A DNA stretch of 64,000 bases, taken from positions 66,419 through 130,418 of the forward strand of contig JAKUCV010006169.1 of NCBI GenBank assembly GCA_028386065.3, given 5' to 3'. This DNA comes from Turnera subulata. Taxonomy: Eukaryota; Streptophyta; Magnoliopsida; Malpighiales; Passifloraceae. The first letter of the stretch is position 1. Every line of letters starts with the position of its first letter. Shown here in pieces: positions 8,232 to 18,329 of this stretch. Both the position numbers and the translations under genes were made by a program. The notes under the pieces are model-generated. The model was given only the letters and a program-made list of their open reading frames with translations, did not search any database and was not told the DNA's origin.

Positions 8232-10100
8232 TCAGTGACTCTCACTGGGATCAGCTTGATATCTGCTTATGACACTCAGAGCATAAGCGGCATCCGGTCG
8301 AGTAGATAGCATGGCATACATGATAGATCCTATTGCAGAAGCATAAGGAATCTTACTCATCCACTCTCTCTCCTTAGTCGTACTAGGACATTGATTCTTT
8401 GAGAGAGCTACGCCATGTGACAAGGGCAAGAATCCTTTCTTGGAATCTTGCATGCTAAACCTCTTTAGCACCTTATCAATATATGTACTCTGACTTAGCC
8501 CGAGAAGCCTTTTGGATCTATCTCTATAGATCTTTATGCCTAACACATAGGCTGCTTCTCCTAAGTCCTTCATTGAGAAATTCTTCCCTAACCAAGCCTT
8601 TACAGACTGTAGTGTCGGATTGTCATTCCCAATGAGTAGGATGACGTCAACATACAACAACAAGAAAACAATAATGCTCCCACTAACCTTCTTGTAAACA
8701 CATGGTTCATCTTCATTCTTAATGAAACCAAACTCTTTGATCACTTCATTAAAACGAAGATTCCAACTCCTAGAAGCTTGCTTCAATCCATAAATGGATC
8801 TCTGCAACTTGCATACCATATTGGCATTTTCTGGATCGACAAAACCTTCAGGTTGTGTCATGTACACATCCTCTAAAAGTTTTCCGTTAAGGAAAGCGGT
8901 TTTGACATCCATTTGCCATATCTCATAATCATAGTATGCCGTTATAGCCAATAGAATCCAGATGGATTTAACCATGGCAACTGGCGAGAAAGTTTCATCA
9001 TAGTCAATACCATGAACTTGCTTGAAACCTTTCGCCACCAATCGCCCTTTATAGGTAATCACATTACCATCCATGTCGGTCTTTTTCTTAAAGACCCACT
9101 TGCACCCTATGGGTTTTAACCCTTCAGGTGGATCAACCAAGGTCCATACCTTGTTTTGATACATGGATTCCATTTCCGAATTCATGGCTTCCAGCCACTT
9201 CTTAGAGTCCGGACCCGTGATGGCCTGCTGATAGGAAGTGGGCTCATCCTCTTCTATGAGCATCACATCCCCAGTGTGAGTGATAAGAAATCCATATCTC
9301 TCAGGCTCATACCGAGTCCTACCCAACCTACGCGGTCCATGTGTTACAGGCACAAGATTCTCATCCACAACATCTTGTGGTTTCTGTCCTTGTTCCATCT
9401 CAGTCTCAATATCTTGAACTTCTTCGAGTTCTATTTTCCTCCCACTGAATCTTCTAGAAATAAATTCTCTTTCTAGAAAAATAGCAGTCCGAGCAACAAA
9501 CACTTTGTGCTCTGTGAGATTGTAGAAATAATACCCTTTAGTTTCCTTAGGGTATCCTACAAAGAGGCACTTGTTGGGTTTAGGGCCGAGTTTATCTGAT
9601 GCTTCACGTCTCACGTAAGCCTCACAACCCCAAATTCTCATAAAAGACAAATTGGGACGCCTCCCAGTCCATATCTCATATGGTGTCTTTTCGACGGATT
9701 TAGATAGAACACGGTTAAGTGTAAATGCAGCACTCAATAATGCATGTCCCCAAAATGAAGAAGGAAGGTCAGCTTGACTCATCATCGAAGGAACCATGTC
9801 TAACAACGTTCTATTCCTCCTTTCGGATACACCATTCCATTGAGGCGTATCCGGTGGAGTGAGCTGTGATACTATACCACACTCCTTTAGATGATCAAGA
9901 AATTCTCGGCCTAAGTATTCACCTCCAAGATCTGATCGAAGCATTTTAATGCTCTCACCGAGTTGATTCTATACTTCATTCTTGAATTCTTTGAACTTTT
10001 CAAAGGATTCTGACTTGTGTCTCACTAGATACACATAGCCATACCTACTGAAATCGTCAGTAAATGTAATGAAGTATTGGAATCCACCTCTAGCTTGTGT
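8232..10100 (-). pseudogene. Element B integrase core and reverse transcriptase
   Basis: This is the middle part of the copia polyprotein. The integrase core shows FTDDFSRYGYVYL, MLRSDLGGEY and NGVSERRN, so the D,D,E triad is kept. Then come the copia C-terminal block (YEIWTGRRPNLSFMRIWGC), an acidic linker, and RT with VDPPEGLKPIGCKWVFK, MDVKTAFLNG (first Asp present) and SIYGLKQASRSWN. The polymerase motif reads YVDV instead of YVDD (codon 8643-8645, Asp to Val), which should abolish catalysis. An in-frame stop (9969-9971) interrupts the integrase, and the frame ends at the TGA at 8232-8234. Otherwise it is open for more than 560 codons. Confidence 0.92.
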
Positions 10101-10779
10101 CTACATCGGTCCACATACATCACTATGTATAAGACCTAACAAGTCCGAAGCTCTTTCACCTTTACCGGTAAAAGGAGCCTTCGTCATCTTGCCTAACAAA
10201 CATGACTCACATGTCTCAAATGATTCAAAATCAAATGAGTCTAAAAGTCCATCTTTATGGAGTTTAGATATATGAGTCTCGTTCATATGGCCCAATCGAC
10301 AATGCCAAAGATAGGTTTTATTAGAATCGTTCATTCTAACCTTCTTCGTATTAACGCTATAGATTGCGGTTTCTAGGTTAAAAACATACAAACCATTGCT
10401 TAAATACGCACCACCATAATAAACATTATTGAAATAAATAGAACAACATCTGTCCTTTATTACAAAAGAAAAACCTTTCTTGTCAAGACAAGACACAGAA
10501 ATCAAATTCCTGCTTATGGTCGGTACATAATAACAATCGTCTAGTTCTAAAACCAAACCACTCGGTAAGGTAAGATAGTAAGTTCCTACGGCTAATGCAG
10601 CAACTCTTGCTCCATTTCCCACGCGCAGGTCTATCTCACCCTTTGCCAATCTTCTACTCTTTCTCAGTTCCTGCACATTTACACAAATGCGAGAACCACA
10701 TCCGACATCTAATACCCATGATGCAGAGATAGAGATATTAGCTTCTATAACAAAAATACCTGAAGTGGAAGTCTTACTT
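10101..10779 (-). pseudogene. Element B protease and integrase zinc-binding region
   Basis: The aspartic protease segment has SWVLDVGCGSRIC where copia proteins have DTG; the active-site Thr is Val (codon 10704-10706). The conserved family blocks KGEIDLRVGNGARVAALAVGTYYL and CYYVPTISRNLISVSCLDKKGF follow (each given here as family landmarks at about 10500-10640). The integrase HHCC finger is intact: WHCRLGHM and, downstream, CESCLLGK. A stop at 10101-10103 directly after SDVCGPM separates it from the integrase core. Confidence 0.88.
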
Positions 10780-11616
10780 CCCTTCTGTTTCTTCACCTCT
10801 TCAAGGTAAATAGGGTAGTTGCGTTTCCAATGGCCAGGTTTGTTGCAATGGAAACATTTTCCTTCCTTTGCAATACCACCTTTGGGTTTCAACACATTGG
10901 AATAAGAAGATGCACATGCACCAAACTTTTTGGCACATTTCTTCTTCTTGTAAAACTTGGCTTTACCCTTTCCTTTGCCTTTTCCAACCATCAAAATGTT
11001 GTTGTATTTGTTTGCCTTCATTTGTTGCTCAATTGTTCCTAACATGTTAAGCAACTCAGACAAAGATTTGTCAAGATGATTCATATTGAAATTCATGACA
11101 AATTGGCTGTAACTATCCGGCAACGATTGCAGGACTAGATCAACAGCCAACTCCTTTTGCAAAGGAAAACCTAGATCCTCAAGGCTCTCAATGTATCCAA
11201 TCATTTTGAGCACATGAGGTCTCACTGGTGATGACTCAGCCATCTTGCATTGGAACAATACCTTAGAGGTCTCATACCTCTCATGCCTTGCTTGCTCTTC
11301 AAAAAGCATTTTCAGATGTTCGATCATATCGAACGCACCCAAGGTCTCATGTTGCTTTTGAAGCTCAGAGTCCATGTTAACTAGTAAGGCATGCAACATC
11401 CAATGCATCATCAACATGCTTCTTGTAAGCATCTATTTCTGCCCTAGAAGCATTAGGCGCCGGTTCATTTGGAACTTGCCCTTCAAGGATATACAACTTC
11501 TTTTCTTGTTTGAGGACTATCCTCAAGTTGCGATACCATTTTAGGAAGTTATTCCCATTCAACTTTTCCTTCTCAAGGACATATCGCAGTGACATTGTAC
11601 TAGTGTTTTGTGCCAT
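10780..11616 (-). pseudogene. Element B Gag
   Basis: ATG at 11616 starts MAQNTSTMSLRYVL and the UBN2-type capsid domain (NGNNFLKWYRNLRIVL). A frameshift between about 11377 and 11400 separates the first 79 codons from the rest, where the family reads on without interruption (MDSELQKQHETLGAFDMIEHL, then LVLQSLPDSYSQFVMNF). A Lys/Gly-rich basic region precedes a zinc knuckle CFHCNKPGHWKRNY, in which the last ligand Cys is Tyr (codon 10815-10817). Gag would form the particle and bind the RNA; this copy cannot make an intact one. Family and order are certain, lineage within copia is not. Confidence 0.88.
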
Positions 11617-13010
11617 AGAAATTCTACAACAATGATAAACTCACACAAATAAGAGTCATGCATAAAAAATCATTTAACAAGGAATTCTATTAAATGATGC
11701 TTCTACTATATAAATCAAGACAATCATATAAGTAGGCCAAGATCCATATTTCACTACTAGATAAGTCAGCTTTGGTTGATCGCTTACTTCATAGTTATTT
11801 AGGTAGACAACTCTTGTCAATTACATCTCATGTAACTCTTAGATAGTTGAGTGAACAACACTTGTTCTTGTCTATCTCATAGACTTAGCTCAACTCCTTG
11901 CCTCTAAGTCCTTAATCCTATTAAGATGACCTAGTTAAGTTCAACACCATAATAAGCAGTTCCGATATTACAATTATTGCGTCGCACCTTGCTAGGATAA
12001 ACATTGGCACCTTGCTTTGGCAAAACCTACCAAGTGTTGATCTAAGCAATGATGAGTGCTTATCATGGAAGACAACACAAGAAGAACTTAATATTTTCAT
12101 CAACATATTATTCCAATACATTATATGCATGTTCTTGATGAATCATATATTGATGTTTGTAAATTTGGAAACCAAATTACAAGTGAACATCGATGTTTAA
12201 ACTTGAACATCGATGTTTTAAGAATCTGATTCTCCCAACTATTTGGCCGAGGCTCAAGAACATCGATGTTCAACACTTCAACATCGATGTTTTGAGTAAC
12301 TTGAACTCCAAACTATTTGGCAGTAGCTCAAGAACATCGATGTTTTGAGAATTCTGAAAGTTCAAGATTTTAGCAGTAGCATTTTAACATCGATGTTGGA
12401 ACGTAAACATCGATGTTTGAACTTCTGGAACTCAAGAACATCGATGTTGGAATCTTGAACATCGATGTTATGAGAGTTCTGGAACTTCAAACCAATTTGG
12501 CCGAGCTCAAACAACATCGATGTTTAACTCTTAAACATCGATGTTTTTAGTTTTGCATGAGAACATCGATGTTGGTCACACAACATCGATGTTTTGAACG
12601 TTCGGCCGAGGCTAAACTTCATCAGAACATCGATGTTTGTCACACAACATCAATGTTGGGAAGGTTCGGCCAAGGCCAAACTTCATGCTAACATCGATGT
12701 TGGTCTCACCAACATCGATGTTATGGCCTAGCTGTACTAGAACGACAATCGTTCTATACACAAACCGACACTCGATTTTTCTTAGTCGAACTCTTCAACT
12801 TACTGCCATGAACATCTTGATTGATATCTCATACCAATCAAGTGCTTGTTGTCGAAAATTTTTTTAACAAAAACACAACATCAACATGTTCAATAACTCA
12901 TTTAGCACATCACATATACAAATGAATTCAGCATATCACATATACTAGCATGTTCATACTATATCACATATAACATATGAACACATAATTTGGTTTAGAA
13001 TTTCACAAGA
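11617..13010 (-). other. Long untranslated leader of element B
   Basis: About 1.4 kb between the primer-binding site and the gag ATG without a credible ORF. The part 12186-12722 is an array of AACATCGATGTT. The part next to the LTR is AT-rich with repeated CACATATA/ACATATGA words (about 12890-12985). A small inverted repeat AGAACGA/TCGTTCT lies at about 12740. Confidence 0.7.
12186..12722. repeat. Array of palindrome AACATCGATGTT in leader of element B
   Basis: Sixteen perfect copies and one variant start at 12186, 12206, 12259, 12280, 12333, 12386, 12406, 12437, 12458, 12513, 12534, 12562, 12582, 12626, 12646 (variant), 12690 and 12711. Pairs are 20-21 bp apart; distances between pairs vary (53, 31, 55, 28, 44). 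The sequence around them (for example TTTGGCCGA, CTCAAGAACATCG) recurs, so the array also behaves as a degenerate higher-order tandem repeat. Confidence 0.9.
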
Positions 13011-13023
13011 GGCTCCGCTACCA
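13011..13023 (-). promoter_or_regulatory. Primer-binding site of element B
   Basis: The minus strand reads TGGTAGCGGAGCC one base inside the 5' LTR. It resembles the initiator-Met tRNA site TGGTATCAGAGCC, with substitutions shared by elements D and G. Confidence 0.75.
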
Positions 13024-13024
13024 C

Positions 13025-14560
13025 TGTAAGTATCCGGGCATGCAAATTGACAATCAAATGCAATAACAAACGCAACGGAAAAACCGGATACACATGGAGG
13101 ATCCAAGTGAAGGGTAGCTAAACCGAATAACAATTTTTACGTACCTGAATCGGTTGAGGTCTTTCACCCAACTGTAGGGACGAATCAGCAAGAGCCAGAC
13201 AGAAATCCCGCCCCTCTATGGTATCCACACGAACCGTGATAACTAGTTGGAATCGTCACACGATTACCAACCCGAGCACCCCCCGAACTGATGTGCTAGC
13301 AGCAGGTTTTCGGGAGCTAGTGTTTGTGGTGTTTTTCTTCTTTCTCAAAGAAGGATGTGTGTAACCTGAAAAACTCTAAGCTCTCAAGTCTCTCAAGCTC
13401 TGAAAAATCAGACTCAAGGTGTAGAGTAATCTGATTACTCACTCCAATTAATGCATAGATTATTAGAGACAAGAATGGCCAACATAATGGTCCATCCAAC
13501 ATGATTAAGATTCCTCCACTATCTAGTCTAATCATGTCTCCACTATGCACTAATGGGATTACACATCACATGTCATCAGGTTTGGCTCAATAATTCTGAC
13601 AATTATTGAATCAAACCAGCACAAAACGACCCTGGTCCAACCGCGGTCCAACCATGGTCCAACCACACCTGGTCGAACCGCGGTCCAACCATGGTTCAAC
13701 CACCTGCTCGAATCAACGATTCTAAGTGTGTGACCCTGTAGGCACTTGTAACGTCCGGCAATAATTATAAACTCATTTACAATTATAAGCAAAGAGCGGC
13801 ATCTAGCAACACATCATTGCTACCCGAACGACAAGATCAGTATTGATTCAATATGCCTACTAAGCATGTCATCGTCCCTTCGTCCCATTATCAAGATTAA
13901 ACACGAGATATAGAATATGTCAATCTTGCATATGTTTAATCTCGGTTTCTTGATCCTCGAGCTAATTATGTAAAACGGATACTAATGATATCACCATATC
14001 ATAATCCGAGCACGGCCGTGCATTTACAGTTCAACTCTATCAAGAAACCAACCAATAATATACCTGTTATATGGGTTGGACGAATCCCCTCTGGATCATA
14101 CAAAACCCACTACACATTTATCATATACCCAATGATTACACTAAATCTACTCATTTACGAAATAGCCAATAGTAATATCAAAGTATACGACTCATATGTT
14201 GGGAACCTTGATGATCACAGGTCTAAGGACAATACATATAAGAACCGCTAATGACAATCATATAACGTTCCATGTAGCGTTCTTATGTGCGTCGGTCCAG
14301 TCCACAAGTTCTCTAACTTGTAACCGTATGTAGAATTCATATCACATGTAATTCTCAACATACGTTAGTCTTAATTTATTATTACAACCCATCCATAATA
14401 ATAATGGACTAGGGACATTTAAGAATATATAAATATTCTAGGGTTATAAATATGTGCAAGAGTTTATCTCATAAACGATATTTATTGGAATAACCTTAAT
14501 GTGTATACATGATTACAAATAAACATCCATTGATTGGCTTTTGGGCATATTACACTAACA
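13025..14560 (-). repeat. 5' LTR of element B
   Basis: 1536 bp, TG...CA ended, aligned throughout with 6126-7650. It is bounded by the primer-binding site on the left and by the interrupted gag of element A on the right. Confidence 0.93.
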
Positions 14561-15437
14561 TGATGTGCCCAACCTCTCCACACCCATAGCACTTGGGTGG
14601 ACCGGACGACTTCCTTCCTTTCCTTTCAAATTCTTCCTTCTTGAATTTGTGGAATTTACAGAAGACAAGTCCGAGTTCTTGATCGTCATTGCTAGAGTCC
14701 AATTCAGTGAGCTCTTGCGTCTTAGAGGTGGAAGCTTTGAGAGCTATGTCCTTCTTCTTCGGTTCCTGCAAAGAGGGTTTAAGAATAGTAGTTTCATAGG
14801 TTAGAAGGTTACCTCTAAGACCATCAATGGTTGTGTTCGGTGTCCCAATATTTTCATAGATTGCGTCAGCTTTAGAGCTCCATTCGGGAGTGAGGCATCT
14901 AAGGACTTTTCTGACCAAGTCCTTGTCGGAGTAGACCTTCTTGAGAGCATGAAGGTTGTTTACTATTTTGGAGAATCGATCGAACATCTCCTCAATCCTC
15001 TCATTCTCCTTCATGCGAAAGAGTTCGTATTCTGCAGTGAGGGAGTCGATTTTGGACTTTCGAACTTGATCGGTTCCTTCGTAGGTGATCTCCAGCTTAT
15101 CCCACATTTCTTTTGCGGTTGTGCAGCAAGAGATTTTTCGATAATCATCGGGGTTGACTGCACAATATAGCATGTTAATTGATTTGGTGTTGTTTTCAAC
15201 CATCGTAATGTCTGCAGCGTCATACTCCGCCTCCGTCTTTGTCACTGTGGTTTCACCAACTTTCTTCGTCGGAATTTGCTCTTCGATCTTCATGATTCGC
15301 CAAAGAGGATAGTTGTTGGCTTGGAGGAAAATTCTCATCCTCTCTTTCCAGTAGCTGTAGTTGGTGCCATCAAAGAGCAGTGGGCGAGTGGTTGATTGTC
15401 CTTCGAAGAGTCCTGCATAATTACTTGAAGAAGCCAT
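14561..15437 (-). pseudogene. Gag of element A, N-terminal part
   Basis: ATG at 15437 begins MASSSNYAGLFEGQS. The DUF4219/UBN2-type capsid region follows: FDGTNYSYWKERMRIFLQ, then AKEMWDKLEITYEGT, then ENERIEEMFDRFSKIVNNL, features of copia Gag. The frame is open for about 290 codons to the first zinc knuckle CYGCGEVGH, which is broken by element B exactly after the His. The missing last ligand is found at the start of the 5243-6125 segment. The ATG lies about 40 bp from the primer-binding site, a short leader in contrast to element B. Confidence 0.9.
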
Positions 15438-15478
15438 GGAAAGTTTCTCTCAAACGGTTAAGTCTTTCAGAGAGTTAG

Positions 15479-15491
15479 GCTCGGCTACCAA
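15479..15491 (-). promoter_or_regulatory. Primer-binding site of element A
   Basis: The minus strand reads TGGTAGCCGAGCC next to the LTR end, a variant of the initiator-Met tRNA type site. Confidence 0.75.
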
Positions 15492-15492
15492 T

Positions 15493-16880
15493 TGTTAGAA
15501 CAGGTGCCCACGCTAGAGGGGGGGTGAATAGCGTTTTTGGGACGAAACTAAAAACTTGCAGGGAATTAATGCGGAATTGAAAGAATAAGGACACACCAAA
15601 ATTTATACTGGTTCACACACACAACTTGTGTGGCTAATCCAGTCCTCCAAGAGACTCTCTCGAAGATTTCACTATCTAAGTTAAGCTTCTGGGTGCTTAA
15701 CAAACCGTTTACAAACCTAGAGCTCGAGTCACACGAAACTCTACTTACTTGCTTGAAGATAACTCACTTCAAGACTTCTCTCATAGAAAGAAAGACACTC
15801 TTCCTATGAATTTGCTACAAGGGAACAATCCTCCCTTAAGGTGTATAACAACACTTAAAATCACTCAACAAAAGCTCTCTCAAAAGAGTGGATATGAGTA
15901 ACAGATAAGCTCTATAAAGGTAACTCTCAATCCTCAAGGATATTGGCTCATAAAAATTGCAATGTATGTATGACAATGAATGCTTAAAATGTAGAGAGTT
16001 GATTGTTTTTAAACAGAGATGTAAATCCTTTATTTATATGTCTCAAAACATATATGACCGTTGTGGAATCAATCCAAAGCACCTTTAGACAAGATAACAT
16101 GGAATGCTGAAAGTGGTGTCTGCTCAAAGTGGCAAAACATCGATGTTTAAACTTAGAACATCGATGTTTGGCCAGTAAACTTGAATTATTGGACCAACGG
16201 TCATGAGAACATCGATATTTACCAAGGGAACATCGATGTTTTGCCAGTAAATATGAATTATTGAGTCCAACAGTCACTAGAACATCGATGTTTGCCATGG
16301 GAACATCGATGTTTTGGAACACTGCCAAAACTTGTTAAAAAAGATCTTCATGAGAACATCGATGTCCGAAGGTAGAACATCGATGTTTGTTGTTGGAACA
16401 TCGATGTTTTCCATTTGAACATCGATGTTCTGAGGCTTTGCCAAAATTCTAAAGAAAACCAATTGAAGGAACATCGATGCTTTGATGCTGCAAAAGATTT
16501 TAAGTGCAACGGTCACAAACATCGATGTTTGGGAAGTCAACATCGATGTTTTGAGCTACTGCCTGTTTTTGAAAATTGTTTGAAGGCAGAAACATCGATG
16601 TTGGAAACTTGAACATCGATGTTCAATACTCAAAAGTCATTTTTGTGTTTGAAAGAATGCTATTTGATGCATGTGTAAAATTAATTTTGTTTTGAGCCAA
16701 TGTCTCAGAGGAATTGAGTGTTTTACCCTTGTACATTTTGTGTTCCTAACTCTTCTTGCTTGTTACTTCAATTCTTGTGCTCTTTTCTCTTTAGACCTTT
16801 ACTCTTTGATTGAATTCTTTTTGCTTCAAGGTTGTCATTAATTGAGTCATGGTTGGTTTGTCAAGGCATGAGTTCTAACA
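15493..16880 (-). repeat. Complete LTR of element A, shared by two internal regions
   Basis: 1388 bp from TGTTAGAAC to GTTCTAACA, perfect 9 bp terminal inverted repeats. On its left lies a primer-binding site and gag (it serves as 5' LTR). On its right lies a polypurine tract and envelope-position sequence (it serves as 3' LTR of another copy). The near-terminal motif GAGGGGGGGTGAATAG is typical of SIRE-type LTRs. The palindrome array occupies about 16136-16624. Confidence 0.92.
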
Positions 16881-17479
16881 ATTCCCCCTTTTTGATAATG
16901 ACAAACAAATAGGAGTATATGCCAAATTTATAAGTTCAAAATGAGGAATTAGTATGCACCAAGTTTTATGAATTCATAAGTGAGGTTAATTCCCCCTAAG
17001 TTTTTCAAGCTATGATTCCCCCTAACTTGGTGCATATTTTTTGGTGAATATACTTCTACTTCTACTTATCTTCCCATTTTTGGCATTAGCAAAAAGAAAT
17101 AGCAATAGGAAACATTTTATTGAATTTAAAAGGACATAAACAAAACAAGAGAAAAGAGTTTAGAAAGATGGGCTTTCACTCCCATCGTCATTATCATCAT
17201 CAGCATCAGATTGTTGTGCAGGGATGTTTTCCTCTTCTTCTTTATTAGCTCCTTCTTCACCATCACCTCCTTCTTGACCATCCTCAACATCCATTGGAGT
17301 GAAGTCCTCATCAGCATCATTACCTTCATCTTCAAAATTGTAGCCATGAAGGGTGGTGTGATATGGTGGAGGATTATAATTCACACGGGCAAAGTAGGAC
17401 CGAAGAGAGTGGCCTTGTCTTTGCACTTCCGTGTCAATCCTCTCTATTGCTCGGCGCATGCTTGTCATGCTTAATTGAA
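16881..17479 (-). mobile_element. Second, truncated internal region of element A family
   Basis: Polypurine tract, untranslated region and the end of the envelope-position ORF, colinear with 946-1548. Homology stops abruptly at about 17479, after which unrelated AT-rich DNA begins. Confidence 0.85.
17159..17479 (-). pseudogene. C-terminal fragment of envelope-position ORF, second copy
   Basis: About 105 codons corresponding to the acidic tail of the ORF at 1225-2545 (MTSMRRAIERIDTEVQRQ, FTPMDVEDGQEGGDGEEG, DDDNDDGSESPSF). It shows the true C-terminus, which in the other copy is cut by a stop. The N-terminal two thirds are missing. Confidence 0.8.
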
Positions 17480-17949
17480 GGTCGTGCTTCTCATGTTCAT
17501 TAAGCCTAAATGGGATGAAATAAGAATTTCCTGAATGCCCGTATTGTTATAAATCGTAGGGTTTAGGGTTTAGGAGATAAATAATCCAATTATCTTCTTA
17601 AATAATAATATGAAACTATTACTAAATTAGAACATTTATTTAGATTTTAAATGTTTCTATAAATATTTTTCATTTTTTAATAATGTAGTTGGTTTAGGTC
17701 CTTTAAAGTTATAATTTTTTATGATATATTGATAAATTTTTCCTACAAATTTCTTGGTCTTTATTTATAGAAATATTACATGTATTTGTTCAAATCAATT
17801 TCAGATAGGAATTTTTATTTAATGTTTTGTATTAAGGTATTTAAATGGGGAATTCAGTCTTTGAAAATTAAAAAATTTAACATAATTTTGAAAATAAATT
17901 AAATGGGTTTGCATCACCGTGTTTTGAGAAGTCTATAGTGCTGCATTTT
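17480..17949. other. AT-rich non-coding DNA
   Basis: Beyond the element A truncation, AT-rich with a short TAGGGTTTAGGGTTTAGG run at about 17558. This resembles telomere-type repeats but is too short to be a telomere. No gene is seen. Confidence 0.5.
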
Positions 17950-18245
17950 TGGGGTTTGGCATTCGAGTACTTAAGCCATCTTTTCTCTCTCTCTTCCTCA
18001 TTTCTGCCTTTCCACTCTCTCTCTTCCGGAGCTTCCTCATTTCTTTTTTCCTCTTCATCCAGCATCAAACCCTAACCCTAACTCGACCTTACACTGTGGC
18101 CTAAATCCCCTTCACCTTTTTTCCTTTCATCCTCACCACCTGATGGGGCCATGGCGTGGGAATTTTGCTATAACCGAGAGTTCAAGTTTGAGTATTGGTG
18201 AGACTGATAAAGTTTCTAGTCTCAGATGTTTTGGTGAGGAGAATA
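17950..18245 (+). promoter_or_regulatory. CT-rich leader with telo-box of a putative host gene
   Basis: TCTCTCTCTCTTCC runs (17988-18040) and a telo-box AAACCCTAACCCTAA at about 18066-18080 precede the ATG at 18246. Telo-boxes and CT-rich leaders are common near starts of plant housekeeping genes. Confidence 0.45.
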
Positions 18246-18329
18246 ATGGCCGGAGGTGGTATTGATGAGATCCTTGCTCGAGTTCCGATGAGGCGACACC
18301 TAATGGAGCTCCGGCCGAGCACTTACTGG
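18246..18329 (+). CDS. Putative first exon of an unrecognised host gene
   Basis: The ATG at 18246 (AATAATGGC context) opens 28 codons (MAGGGIDEILARVPMRRHL, then MELRPSTYW) ending exactly at a consensus donor GTAAGG (18330). Base composition here is clearly more GC-rich than the surroundings. A following exon is possible near 18490-18560 (EYWSYLRLSDKGW in phase after an AG), but I cannot confirm it and see no further exons. I do not recognise the protein. An earlier in-frame ATG at 18195 exists; 18246 is preferred for context and composition. Confidence 0.35.

Larger units (their letters stand above)
6121..14565 (-). mobile_element. Element B, full-length Ty1/copia retrotransposon with target duplications
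   Basis: Two LTRs (6126-7650 and 13025-14560) flank an internal region with primer-binding site, gag-pol and polypurine tract, all on the minus strand. The flanking 5-mers are TTATG (6121-6125) and TGATG (14561-14565), a target duplication with one substitution. The target was the zinc-knuckle region of element A's gag. The order gag-protease-integrase-RT-RNase H is that of copia elements. The polyprotein has three in-frame stops and one frameshift, so the copy is non-autonomous now. Confidence 0.93.

Noticed and set aside
17555..17580. Interstitial telomere
   Set aside because: Only about two to three TTTAGGG-like units; too short.
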